Assembly: GCA_012269595.1 (NCBI GenBank)
Contig: JAAXJX010000039.1
Coordinates: forward strand, 40,641-78,754
Reading direction: 5' to 3'
Length of the DNA stretch: 38,114 nucleotides
Origin: Planctomycetia bacterium
Lineage (GTDB): Bacteria; Planctomycetota; UBA8108; UBA1146
The position numbers were made by a program, and so were the translations under genes. Shown piece by piece: positions 16,299 through 24,366 of the stretch. Position 1 is the stretch's first letter, and each line of letters begins with the position of its first letter. Under the pieces are notes generated by a model. It saw only the letters and a program-made list of their open reading frames with translations, was not told where the DNA came from and made no database searches.

Positions 16299-17347
16299 TG
16301 GGGCAACACCGGCTGACCGCCAGTGCGGTTCCACCTGTGGAGTGGTCAGACATCGGACTCGATCCCGGATCCCTCGCCCTGACAGAATACAGTCCCTATG
16401 GACCTGAAGAGGTCTTTGAGAGATTGCATTCCGATTGGGGGCTCGATCCCGGTGGAATCGTCCTTGGGGCCAGCGCCTCCCATGCACACTTCTGTTTTGC
16501 TGCATCGATGGTTCCGCAGGGGGGGACGGTGGTTCATGAGAGTCCGGGGTATCTGCCCCTCCTCGATGCTCTTTCCCTGTTGGGGGTCCGCAAGGTTCCG
16601 ATCCAGAGAAGGTTTGAAGAGAATTACCGTCTCGATATCGCAGAGCTGCAGAAAAAGATCGAGGCAGAAAAAGCAGACCTTGTTCTGCTGACTCACCTTC
16701 ACAATCCATCCGGAGTCTCTCTCAGTGAAGAAGAGATTGCGGGCCTCGTTGAAGTCGTCGAGAAGACCGGCTGCCATGTGATCATCGATGAGATGTACCG
16801 GCCATTCCTCGATCCTGATCCGGGACCGATTTGTTTGCGTCATCCCAAAATCGTCAGCGTTTGGGGATTGAACAAGGTTCACGGGTTACCTCAAGTCCGA
16901 TTTGGCTGGGGGTGTGGCATCCCTCAACTTGCGGATCAGGCTCGAAGGATCTTTGATTCGACGACGCTGCACACTTCATGTCTCACCGATCAGGTGGCGA
17001 GAGCCGCGATGGATCATCTGGATGTTTTGGCTGCGAGAGGCCGAAGGATTTCCAGAAGGGGATGGGCCCAGTTTTCAGAGTGGTTGAAGAATCACGATTT
17101 GCCGTTGGTCGAACCGAGTGGGGGGCTGACCTGCTTCCCGAGGATTCCATCCTCGGTGGCCAGGGATGGCGATCATTTCCGGGAACTGTGCATGGAACGT
17201 GATCTCAACGTGACACCGGGGCGGTTCTTTGGGGAACCGAACCATGTTCGCATCGGTTTTGGTGCCCCCGAGGAAGAGTTGAAGGTTTCCCTGCAGATTC
17301 TTGGAGAGATTCTCGATACTGGCAGAGGACCCACTTTCGGCGCCTGA
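16247..17347 (+). CDS. PLP-dependent aminotransferase, class I/II fold
   Basis: 366 aa, fold-type I. The motif NPSG (153-156), the PLP-pyridine Asp181 with Tyr184 (IIDEMY), the Schiff-base Lys210 in GLNKVHG, and the carboxylate-binding region QVRFGW near Arg218 are all present. These enzymes move amino groups between amino and oxo acids, or act as beta-lyases; the substrate cannot be assigned. ATG at 16247 (GGAAGAG upstream) lies inside the end of the peptidase gene; a later ATG at 16299 would remove the start KVPYIRWAKYE, which looks like a real family N-terminus. The pairing with a peptidase may be coincidental. Confidence 0.85.
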   Translation: MALSKVPYIRWAKYEGLMGQHRLTASAVPPVEWSDIGLDPGSLALTEYSPYGPEEVFERLHSDWGLDPGGIVLGASASHAHFCFAASMVPQGGTVVHESPGYLPLLDALSLLGVRKVPIQRRFEENYRLDIAELQKKIEAEKADLVLLTHLHNPSGVSLSEEEIAGLVEVVEKTGCHVIIDEMYRPFLDPDPGPICLRHPKIVSVWGLNKVHGLPQVRFGWGCGIPQLADQARRIFDSTTLHTSCLTDQVARAAMDHLDVLAARGRRISRRGWAQFSEWLKNHDLPLVEPSGGLTCFPRIPSSVARDGDHFRELCMERDLNVTPGRFFGEPNHVRIGFGAPEEELKVSLQILGEILDTGRGPTFGA

Positions 17348-17404
17348 GAAACCCTTTCCGGCAATCCCTTCCCGGTCGGCAAAATCTGCCCTGCCACTGC
17401 TGTC

Positions 17405-17457
17405 GGACATGACTTGGGGTGTTTTCTATAAGTCCTTTATTTTGTTCAGGATATGAC
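17405..17457 (+). promoter_or_regulatory. Possible enhancer half-sites upstream of the sigma-54 promoter
   Basis: GGACATGAC (17405-17413) and GGATATGAC (17449-17457) are direct repeats matching at eight of nine bases, 44 bp apart (about four helical turns), in an AT-rich stretch. They could bind the enhancer-binding protein or another regulator. Low confidence. Confidence 0.25.
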
Positions 17458-17480
17458 ATTTTTTTTGACTTCGCGTTGAT

Positions 17481-17495
17481 TGGCACGGGGGTTGC
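17481..17495 (+). promoter_or_regulatory. Sigma-54 promoter
   Basis: TGGCAC-ggggg-TTGC matches the sigma-54 -24/-12 consensus exactly, with GG at 17482-17483 and GC at 17494-17495 in the required 12-bp register. Transcription should begin near 17507. The upstream tract is AT-rich with eight consecutive T, as is common near IHF or bend sites. A sigma-54 activator gene is at 8299-9867. Confidence 0.75.
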
Positions 17496-17506
17496 CATAG
17501 TCCTTG

Positions 17507-17604
17507 TGAGCCGCGGAACCCCGTGGGGTGACCAGGCTCCAAAACTTGCACTCCCCCCCTTTCCCGCGGAGTCCGTTGATTCTCAACGGGCTCCCTATTT
17601 TTTT
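17507..17604 (+). ncRNA. Candidate sigma-54-dependent small RNA, about 98 nt
   Basis: The interval between the sigma-54 start and an intrinsic terminator has no convincing gene. The RNA would fold into a 5' stem-loop, GAGCC (17508-17512) with GGCTC (17535-17539), containing an inner ACCC-CGTG-GGGT hairpin separated by matched 5-nt internal loops. An unpaired C/A-rich stretch (17540-17565, with a run of seven C) follows, then the terminator stem. The C-run could pair with G-rich ribosome-binding sites, a common small-RNA mode. An alternative is a leader read-through unit for the phasin-like gene at 17712. Confidence 0.45.
17568..17604 (+). terminator. Intrinsic terminator ahead of the phasin-like gene
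   Basis: GGAGTCCGTTGA (17568-17579) pairs with TCAACGGGCTCC (17583-17594), 12 bp with one T-G wobble and a 3-nt loop. Seven consecutive T follow at 17598-17604. It would end the sigma-54 transcript, and also any transcript arriving from the aminotransferase gene. Confidence 0.85.
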
Positions 17605-17711
17605 ACCCCTTCTCCATTGATCTGCTCGTCGATCCTGAGCCTCCCTTCCGCTACGATGCCTCTCCGCCTGTCGCTGAGATAACAGCTTTCCAGGTTGCCG
17701 GGAGTGAAGTC
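17605..17711 (+). other. Leader region of the phasin-like gene
   Basis: About 107 bp, pyrimidine-rich, with no recognised promoter hexamers. It ends with GGGAG nine bases before the ATG at 17712. The promoter for 17712-19694 must lie here or depend on read-through of the terminator at 17568. Confidence 0.4.
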
Positions 17712-18065
17712 ATGAACGATGTCAACAAGTGGATTGAAATGGGGAATGAAATCCTCGTTTCCCTCAACAAGGCCCGTGCCCAAATGATGGCAACCGTCGA
17801 TGATCTCGTCGAAGAGGGCACCCTTTCCCGTGAGCAGGGAGAAAAGGTTCTCGAGGCCTGGAAGAAAAAGGCATCCAATGCCGGGGAATCCCTGAATGAC
17901 GAACCCGCTTCCGAATCGGGTCAGCGCTTGCATGAATCACCCATGATCCAGGCCCTCTTCGAGAAGTGGTCAACCATGGCCCCGGCGAGCCGCGAGGAAG
18001 TGGATCAACTGCGCCGGCGTATCGAACACCTTGAAGAGCAAATCAGCCAGCGAAGTTTTGAGTAA
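17712..18065 (+). CDS. Small phasin-like / PHA-granule-type helical protein
   Basis: 117 aa, all helix. It combines a segment typical of phasin-like small proteins (VDDLVEEGTLSREQGEKVLE, about 30-49) with a C-terminal coiled coil (REEVDQLRRRIEHLEEQI). Such proteins coat polyhydroxyalkanoate granules or act as small membrane-surface scaffolds; no PHA synthase is in the window, so a granule role is only possible. The gene ends nine bases before ubiB and probably shares its transcript, so a partner role for the UbiB kinase is worth considering. Confidence 0.55.
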   Translation: MNDVNKWIEMGNEILVSLNKARAQMMATVDDLVEEGTLSREQGEKVLEAWKKKASNAGESLNDEPASESGQRLHESPMIQALFEKWSTMAPASREEVDQLRRRIEHLEEQISQRSFE

Positions 18066-18074
18066 GGTGGGATT

Positions 18075-19694
18075 GTGGTCAAACCGCTGCAGACCCTGAG
18101 AAACCTGCCCCGGCTCAGGGATATCTCCTGGGTGCTGGCACGCCATGGACTCAAGGATCTGTCGACCAGACTGGGGGCGGGTCTCGGTACCCGACTTTTC
18201 GGTTTTGAAAATCCCCACATCCCCTTTGCCGGCCGATTGCGTCTTGCTTTTCAGGAACTGGGACCGATCTACATCAAACTGGGTCAATTGATAGCCAGTC
18301 GCCCCGATATCTTCCCTGAGGATCTGGTATCGGAGATGGAGCGGCTGAGGGACGACGTCGATCCGGTTTCCTTCGATGAAGTCAAACCGGTGATCGAAAA
18401 GAGTCTCGGTGGAGAGATCCGGCAACTGTTCCGCCAGTTTGAGGAGATACCCGTCGCCAGCGCCTCGATTGCACAGGTGTACAAAGCGGTCACTCTCGAT
18501 GGGCGAAGTGTCGCTGTCAAAGTGCGCAAACCCGGGATCGAGAAACTGATTGAACGCGATCTCGGACTTCTCGACCAGTTTGCCGAAGCCCTTTCCCGCC
18601 AACCGGAATCCGGGGGCTTTGATCCCGTGGCGGTCGTCCGTGAACTGCATCACGCCCTCGAGGGGGAGTTGAATTTCTTCATGGAGAAAAACTCCATCGA
18701 CAGGATTCGGGACTTCTTTGAGGAGGACCCTTCGGTCGCAATTCCGGAAACGATCGCCGATCTGTGTACCGGTGAAGTACTGGTGATGGATTGGTTTGAT
18801 GGAATCCCTGCAGGAAAGATGGAGACGAGTGATCCTCGCCGTCAGGATCTGGTGCGAGTCTGCTCCCGTTCCCTGTTCACGATGATGTTCCGTCATGGTC
18901 ATTTCCATGCTGACCCCCATCCATCCAATGTTATTTGGCTCGATGATGGGAGGATCGGCTGGATCGATTTTGGCATGACCGGCATCTTGACCAGTGATCT
19001 GCGCTGGAGACTTTCCCGAATGCTCAAGGCCCTGGTCGAACGGGACTACGAAGAGTTGGCGCGTCAGGTGATCCATGTGGGCCACTGCCACGGGGAAGCC
19101 AACTCCTTCGCACTGACCCAGTCCATCGCCCAGCATTTGGATCCCTATCTGGGACTTCCATTGGCTCAGGTTGATCTGCCGGCATTGCTCAAGAGTATTC
19201 TGCAAATCGCCACGGAGCATCGGATTGAAATCGCTCCAGGCTTTGTGCGGATGACCCGGGCTTTGGTTTTGCTTGAGGGTATCGTCGAGAAGTACGACCC
19301 GGATTTTGACATGGCTTCCGAACTGGAGCCGATGTTGCGGGAGTTGGTGCGTGAAAAGAGTGCTCCGGATGAGTGGGTCCGTCGTCTGACCGATCAGACG
19401 GTTGAAAATCTGGAGGCACTCGGCGAGGCTCCGGCACTGCTGACGGAAGCCCTCAGGCGGGCCACACGGGGGAGAATCCGTGTCGAATCGGAGATCACCG
19501 GACTGGATCGTCTCTCACGCAGAATTGAGGGAGCCAGTCGGAGACTGGTCGAGGGGGGAGTGGCCTCCGCCCTGATCGTTGCCTCGGCCCTTTTTGCCAT
19601 CTCCGGAATGAACGGCTTTGCCATCGGCTGTGGCCTGCTGTCCGCATTTCTGTTGTCGAGGATTCTCTTCGGCTATCTCTCGCCCTGGCAGTGA
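18075..19694 (+). CDS. ubiB: UbiB/ABC1/ADCK family atypical kinase
   Basis: 539 aa membrane-associated kinase-like ATPase that supports quinone biosynthesis or lipid handling. The family KxGQ motif is at 68-71 (YIKLGQ), the Ala-rich nucleotide loop at 128-134 (ASASIAQ), the VAVKVRKPG lysine soon after, the HADPHPSN catalytic loop and the IDFG metal motif in the middle. Two C-terminal membrane helices (ALIVASALFAI and GLLSAFLLSRILF) anchor it. GTG at 18075 with GGTGGG upstream. It follows the phasin-like gene by nine bases. No ubi or men genes are adjacent, so the quinone link rests on family knowledge. Confidence 0.93.
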   Translation: MVKPLQTLRNLPRLRDISWVLARHGLKDLSTRLGAGLGTRLFGFENPHIPFAGRLRLAFQELGPIYIKLGQLIASRPDIFPEDLVSEMERLRDDVDPVSFDEVKPVIEKSLGGEIRQLFRQFEEIPVASASIAQVYKAVTLDGRSVAVKVRKPGIEKLIERDLGLLDQFAEALSRQPESGGFDPVAVVRELHHALEGELNFFMEKNSIDRIRDFFEEDPSVAIPETIADLCTGEVLVMDWFDGIPAGKMETSDPRRQDLVRVCSRSLFTMMFRHGHFHADPHPSNVIWLDDGRIGWIDFGMTGILTSDLRWRLSRMLKALVERDYEELARQVIHVGHCHGEANSFALTQSIAQHLDPYLGLPLAQVDLPALLKSILQIATEHRIEIAPGFVRMTRALVLLEGIVEKYDPDFDMASELEPMLRELVREKSAPDEWVRRLTDQTVENLEALGEAPALLTEALRRATRGRIRVESEITGLDRLSRRIEGASRRLVEGGVASALIVASALFAISGMNGFAIGCGLLSAFLLSRILFGYLSPWQ

Positions 19695-19761
19695 AGAATT
19701 GACCCAATTCGGGCTGCTTCCCTGCCTCGCTGTCTCCAATCTTCATCTTCTTCGGGTCCAG

Positions 19762-19790
19762 TTGACCGAAGGCGTCCCAATTCCTACCAT
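19762..19790 (+). promoter_or_regulatory. Sigma-70 promoter of miaB
   Basis: TTGACC at 19762-19767 and TACCAT at 19785-19790 are separated by 17 bp. The start would be near 19797, giving a very short leader. Confidence 0.5.
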
Positions 19791-19810
19791 CGGGGAAGAA
19801 TAGAGGAGCC

Positions 19811-21226
19811 TTGAAGCCGACTTACTCGATGCAAACTGTTGCCACTGACGAAGTGGTCCCGAAGTCCCGGAGGGTTTACTTCGAGGTCTTCGGCTGTCAG
19901 ATGAACAAACTGGACGCAGAGCTGATGCTCGAGGGCATGATGCAACGTGGTTACCAGTTGGTTCACGATCCGGCAGAAGCGGGAGTCATCCTCTACAACA
20001 CCTGCTCCGTTCGGGAACGTGCGGAAGAGCGGGCGGTCATGCGAATGACTAGCTTCAAGCGTCGCAAGATGGAAGAGCCGGACCTGATTCTCGGGCTGAC
20101 CGGTTGCGTCGCCCAGCACAAGCAAGAGGAACTCTCCGATAGGGCACCGTGGATCGATCTGATCATCGGTACACGGGAATTCGACCGTCTGCCCGATCTC
20201 ATCGACGAAGCCAGAGGTGAGTCGACGAGCCTGCTGGCTACCGACATGGATTCACCTCTCGAGTTTGTCCGTCAGCGGAATCTGGGGCCTCAACCGTGGC
20301 ATGCCTATGTCTCAGTCATGCGCGGTTGTGACATGGTGTGCACCTATTGCATCGTTCCAACGACCCGAGGCAAGGAAGTGTCCAGACCCCCGGAGGTGAT
20401 TCTGGATGAGGTTCGCCGATTGGCCGATGACGGCGTCAAGGAGATCACTTTTCTCGGACAGACCGTCAACTCCTACGGCAAGCGCCTGGGGGCGGGTATC
20501 GGTCTCGATACCCTGTTGAGGGGGGTTGAGGAGATTGACGGTATCCATCGGTGCCACTTCATCACTTCCCATCCCCGTTTCATGCGACCGAAATTGATCC
20601 AGGCGATGGCAGATTGCTCAAAGGTGATGAATTACCTGCACCTGCCGGTGCAATCGGGCAGTGATTCGATGCTCGCCCGAATGAAACGGACCTACGACCG
20701 CAGTTTCTATCTTCAGAGTATTGAGCGCCTTCGCGAAAAGATGCCGGATATCACCCTGGCGACTGATTTCATCGTCGGATTCCCGGGTGAGACGGATGCA
20801 GAGTTTGAAGACAGTCTGACTCTCGTGGAGGAGGTCGGGTTCGACCATGGCTATGTATTCCAGTATTCACCCAGACCGGGAACGGTCAGTGCCGATCATC
20901 TTCAGGATGACATCGATCTGGAGATCAAGAAGGAGCGCAATCATGCGCTCCTGGAGGCTCTGGGCAAGAGTGGAAAATCCCGTAACGAGCGATTCCTCGG
21001 GCGAAAAGTCGAGGTGATTGCAGAGGGGACATCCAAATCGGATGACACTCGCTGGGCAGGGCGGGCCCGCGATCACCGTACCGTTATTTGGCCTGCGAAT
21101 GACGACGAGAAGCCGGGTTCATTCGTGGTCGTCGAAGTGGATCGGACTTCAGCCGCAACGCTGTATGGCAAGCGGGTCGAAGGTCCTTCCGAGTCACCGA
21201 TCCTTCCCCCCGAGCTGAGGTCCTAG
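19811..21226 (+). CDS. miaB: tRNA-2-methylthio-N6-isopentenyladenosine37 synthase
   Basis: A radical-SAM methylthiotransferase that thiomethylates i6A37 of tRNAs reading UNN codons. The N-terminal UPF0004 domain has its three cluster cysteines in FGCQMN (Cys29), NTCSVRE (Cys65) and TGCVAQ (Cys99). The radical-SAM motif CDMVCTYC supplies Cys173, 177 and 180, and a TRAM domain forms the C-terminus. 471 aa. The FGCQMN and RGCDMVCTYC patterns favour MiaB over RimO or MtaB. The TTG at 19811 has AGGAG only two bases away, so the ATG at 19829 is a real alternative. It leads a unit with ribD. Confidence 0.93.
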   Translation: MKPTYSMQTVATDEVVPKSRRVYFEVFGCQMNKLDAELMLEGMMQRGYQLVHDPAEAGVILYNTCSVRERAEERAVMRMTSFKRRKMEEPDLILGLTGCVAQHKQEELSDRAPWIDLIIGTREFDRLPDLIDEARGESTSLLATDMDSPLEFVRQRNLGPQPWHAYVSVMRGCDMVCTYCIVPTTRGKEVSRPPEVILDEVRRLADDGVKEITFLGQTVNSYGKRLGAGIGLDTLLRGVEEIDGIHRCHFITSHPRFMRPKLIQAMADCSKVMNYLHLPVQSGSDSMLARMKRTYDRSFYLQSIERLREKMPDITLATDFIVGFPGETDAEFEDSLTLVEEVGFDHGYVFQYSPRPGTVSADHLQDDIDLEIKKERNHALLEALGKSGKSRNERFLGRKVEVIAEGTSKSDDTRWAGRARDHRTVIWPANDDEKPGSFVVVEVDRTSAATLYGKRVEGPSESPILPPELRS

Positions 21227-21231
21227 AGTCG

Positions 21232-22374
21232 ATGATCCCGGGGGATGCCGAGATTCACGAACCGCTGATGTCTGCCGCCTTCGAGTTGGCACGCAGGGGG
21301 ATCGGTCGCGTGGCCCCCAATCCCCCGGTAGGCGCAATTCTCATCAATGACGAGTTGCAGGTCGCAGAGGGTTGGCACGCTGAGTATGGCGGTCCCCATG
21401 CAGAAGCCGCCTGTCTGGCTGCAGCACGATCCGCAGGAATTGAAACCCGTGGATCAACGATGATTGTCACTCTGGAACCTTGCGGTCATGAAGGAAAAAC
21501 TCCTCCCTGCTCCCAGGCCATCATCGACGCCGGAGTTGGACGAGTGATCTACAGTCATCCGGATCCTCACCCGGTCACCCGTGGCAGGGGTTTGCAGCAA
21601 CTGGAGGCTGCAGGTGTGGAAGTCATCGGGGGCGTTCTCGAAGCCGAGGGGGCACGACTTCTGGCCCCCTATCTGTGCCATACCCAAAGGGGACGACCCC
21701 TGGTCACTGCCAAGTGGGCCATGACCCTTGATGGACGCATCGCTTCCGCCACCGGTGATTCGAAATGGATCACCTCCGAGGAGACGCGCCGATGGACTCG
21801 CGAGCGGCGGGGACATCATGGTGCCATTCTGGTGGGGATTGGCACCGTCGAAGCGGACGACCCCCAGTTGACCTCACGAACCGAAGGAATGAAGGATCCG
21901 CTGCGAGTGGTCATCGACCCTGGTGCAAGAATCTCTGCCGATCGCCAACTGCTGCATGACAGTGGAGATGTTCTGCTCGTGGTTCAAGAGGGCAAAACTG
22001 TTCCCGATTTCCTTCCGGAGAAAGTCGAAGTTCTTGAAGTCCCCGCGCATCGAAAATCCGGTTCCGCATCACAGATCGACATCGATGACCTGCTGCGAAA
22101 GTTGGGCGACCGTGGCATCCAGAGCTTGCTGGTGGAAGGGGGGGCCGTGACCATCGGCCACTTCTTTGACGCGGGCAAAGTGGATCGCTGTGAAGTGCTC
22201 ATCGCTCCCAAAGTGATCGGTGGGGCAAAAGCTCCGGGACCCGTTGCCGGACGGGGTCTGGAAATGATGACCCTGGCCATCGAGGCACTGGATCCTCGCT
22301 GGACCGACCTGGGGCCTGACCGATTGCTGGAGGCCTCCCTCTCTCTCGCCGGCAGGGGCCGTTACAACCGCTGA
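21232..22374 (+). CDS. ribD: Bifunctional riboflavin deaminase-reductase
   Basis: Carries out the deamination of the GTP-derived pyrimidine and the following NADPH-dependent ribose reduction in riboflavin synthesis. The deaminase domain (1-145) has PNPPVGA, the zinc/catalytic HAE at 56-58 and the zinc cysteines 84 and 93 in EPCGHEGKTPPC. The reductase domain has the KWAMTLDGRIA, DSKWIT and LLVEGGA motifs. 380 aa is the standard fused size. The ATG lies five bases after the miaB stop. Other rib genes are absent here, and no FMN riboswitch is visible upstream. Confidence 0.95.
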   Translation: MIPGDAEIHEPLMSAAFELARRGIGRVAPNPPVGAILINDELQVAEGWHAEYGGPHAEAACLAAARSAGIETRGSTMIVTLEPCGHEGKTPPCSQAIIDAGVGRVIYSHPDPHPVTRGRGLQQLEAAGVEVIGGVLEAEGARLLAPYLCHTQRGRPLVTAKWAMTLDGRIASATGDSKWITSEETRRWTRERRGHHGAILVGIGTVEADDPQLTSRTEGMKDPLRVVIDPGARISADRQLLHDSGDVLLVVQEGKTVPDFLPEKVEVLEVPAHRKSGSASQIDIDDLLRKLGDRGIQSLLVEGGAVTIGHFFDAGKVDRCEVLIAPKVIGGAKAPGPVAGRGLEMMTLAIEALDPRWTDLGPDRLLEASLSLAGRGRYNR

Positions 22375-22515
22375 TCAGCCTTACAGGGCCTCCTGTCCCC
22401 ATCGGCCGACATGGCCCGGAGATGGTATTCTTCTCGGGGTCCGGAGTGGCCGGCCCCAGGGGGAATCCATCGCCCGATTCCCCTGACGGTTTGGTGCTTT
22501 TCCGGAGGACTTTTG

Positions 22516-24264
22516 TTGAGTCTCTCGTTGCCGATTCAATTCTGCATTCTGACCAGCCCCCTCATTTTTCCATGGGGAGTGGCAGTGGACCCATCGTTGC
22601 CGGTGGTCGCAGCTCCTGAAGTGCGGGCAGATAATCTGAATCCAGCGGGGGTTGTCCGTGACCCCATGGGGACTGATCCCCTCGGTCAACTGGAGAGACT
22701 GCAGAAGTCATGGAATGAATCCGATTGGGAAGAGGCACTCAGAAGGTATCTGGAACTTCCAGAGGATCTGCGAACCGCTTCCACCTATTGGATTGAACTC
22801 GATGGTATCCCGGCAGGGACTCCCATCTTCCCCGTCATCCGTGATCGGGCGTGGCGACACCTGCAGGATCGCCTGAGTGTTCTCGACTCACCGGGACAAG
22901 GGGACCTGTTACAGGAGTTTCTTCCGCGCCTCGATCGATTGATGCTGATCTGCACTGTCACGGGCATGCCTCTGCCTGATCAGGCGCAGAAGTTACGCTC
23001 GCAGTGGCGACACCGGGTTCAATGTCGACTGAAGACGGATCGTTGGCTCCGTGATCTGGAAAACGCCTTTCAGTGGGATGAGATCCAGAGTGCCGGTGAT
23101 CTGTTGCGTCAGCGAAAGTCACTTCCCTGGCTGGAGGATTCGGTTGAGGAACGGGTCGCGGAACTCGTGAAGACCGCTTCCGGTGAGCTGCATTCGATGA
23201 TCTCTGAAGCAAAGGCGGAGGGGGAAGTCGCCCGTGTTCTCGATGCCTGTCAGCGACTGAATGCCCTGGGAGCAGGAAGTTCAGAGAGCGAAGAGGCCCA
23301 TCATTGGGCCGTCGAAAAACTGCGCGGCCTCGCCCGACACAATCTCGATATGGAGCGCCGCAGCCATGCGCTGTTGCAGTTGGCCCGACTGGCGATGGAA
23401 GAGGAAGAGACCCCGGTCAATCTGGGAGGGTTGCGCGAGCAACTGATTCAACCGCTTCGTCCAAGAATTCTGGAACCGGGAATGAAACCGGGGGAGATCC
23501 CCAGTGGAGACTCTCTGTTTCTTGTTGGGCCCCCCAAAATTTCAGAAGTCACCATCGAGGAGCCGGATTCGGCTCCCCTGGATCTGGAACCGGTAGGCCG
23601 ATTCTGGTCGCGATCACCGGGTCACCTGGCAGACGCCAAACGATGGGTGGATCTGGTCGATTCCATCGTTCAGCTCAACGGACGCTGGCTCGAGTGCCAT
23701 CCGACGGAGGCACCGATGATTCGGGAAAGACTCCAGTTCCATGTACTGGAAGCCCAAAGGCTGGGTGAAAGACTGGCAGACCGTCCTGCGAGGAGATCCA
23801 GATTGGTCTGGGAAGAGCAGCCGGAAGATCCCCGGCAAAGGTCGGTCCGTGTCACTCTCTCCTGCCCGGTCACTCTCTTTCTGGAGGATGGTCGTGAGAT
23901 CAGAACAGCAGTCGAGGTCTCTGAAACCCTTCAGCCGGTGGTCAGCGAGGGGATCCAGATGCCGGTCAGCAGATTTGAGGTGGAAACGGTTCACCGACGA
24001 CTGTTGGCCAGAGTCCCTGCTGAAATAGAGGCTCTGGCGGATCGCTGGGCCGATGCACGCCTCGACAGGACCCTGTCTGAAGCAAGGGCTCTGGCCCGGG
24101 GGGGAGCCCCGAGGGCTGCTCTCGAAATGCTGCTTCCCGCCCTGCTGGGAGCGAGTGAGCCGGAGGAGAGCCTGCTGGAGCGGGCGAGCACCGATCTGGC
24201 CGAATGGAGCGGTCTCGGGCGAAAGGCTGTCGAGCTCGCCCTCGGAAACTCCGAAACTCCCTGA
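22516..24264 (+). CDS. Large secreted or membrane-anchored helical protein, unknown
   Basis: 582 aa from a TTG at 22516, chosen because GGAGG lies seven bases upstream; the frame is open back to an ATG at 22411 (617 aa) with no ribosome site. Either start gives a hydrophobic N-terminal segment (LSLSLPIQFCILTSPLIF), so export or anchoring is likely. The rest is Leu/Glu/Arg-rich helix, apart from a middle segment (about 355-400) of short Pro/Gly-rich strands (EPGMKPGEIPSGDSLFLVG). No catalytic motif is seen. It lies downstream of ribD and ends before a serS promoter. I do not recognise the family. Confidence 0.65.
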   Translation: MSLSLPIQFCILTSPLIFPWGVAVDPSLPVVAAPEVRADNLNPAGVVRDPMGTDPLGQLERLQKSWNESDWEEALRRYLELPEDLRTASTYWIELDGIPAGTPIFPVIRDRAWRHLQDRLSVLDSPGQGDLLQEFLPRLDRLMLICTVTGMPLPDQAQKLRSQWRHRVQCRLKTDRWLRDLENAFQWDEIQSAGDLLRQRKSLPWLEDSVEERVAELVKTASGELHSMISEAKAEGEVARVLDACQRLNALGAGSSESEEAHHWAVEKLRGLARHNLDMERRSHALLQLARLAMEEEETPVNLGGLREQLIQPLRPRILEPGMKPGEIPSGDSLFLVGPPKISEVTIEEPDSAPLDLEPVGRFWSRSPGHLADAKRWVDLVDSIVQLNGRWLECHPTEAPMIRERLQFHVLEAQRLGERLADRPARRSRLVWEEQPEDPRQRSVRVTLSCPVTLFLEDGREIRTAVEVSETLQPVVSEGIQMPVSRFEVETVHRRLLARVPAEIEALADRWADARLDRTLSEARALARGGAPRAALEMLLPALLGASEPEESLLERASTDLAEWSGLGRKAVELALGNSETP

Positions 24265-24274
24265 CCTGCCTCGA

Positions 24275-24303
24275 TTGAAGCGGCCCCGGTTGGCGACTAT
24301 CCT
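24275..24303 (+). promoter_or_regulatory. Sigma-70 promoter of the serS operon
   Basis: TTGAAG at 24275-24280 and TATCCT at 24298-24303 are 17 bp apart, about 64 bp upstream of the serS ATG. A tandem cgatcgatcg palindrome follows it. Confidence 0.45.
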
Positions 24304-24366
24304 CTATCGTCGATCGATCGGGGGATACCATTCCGGTTTCCCATTGCCGCAAATCAAAGAGGTACC

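Noticed and set aside
17465..17470. TTGACT as a sigma-70 -35 upstream of the small-RNA candidate
   Set aside because: No acceptable -10 at 16-18 bp; the sigma-54 element explains the region better.
17970..19220. 416-codon minus-strand open frame opposite ubiB
   Set aside because: UbiB motifs are intact on the other strand; this one has none.
21100..21240. FMN riboswitch ahead of ribD
   Set aside because: ribD starts five bases after miaB and no conserved RFN elements are visible.
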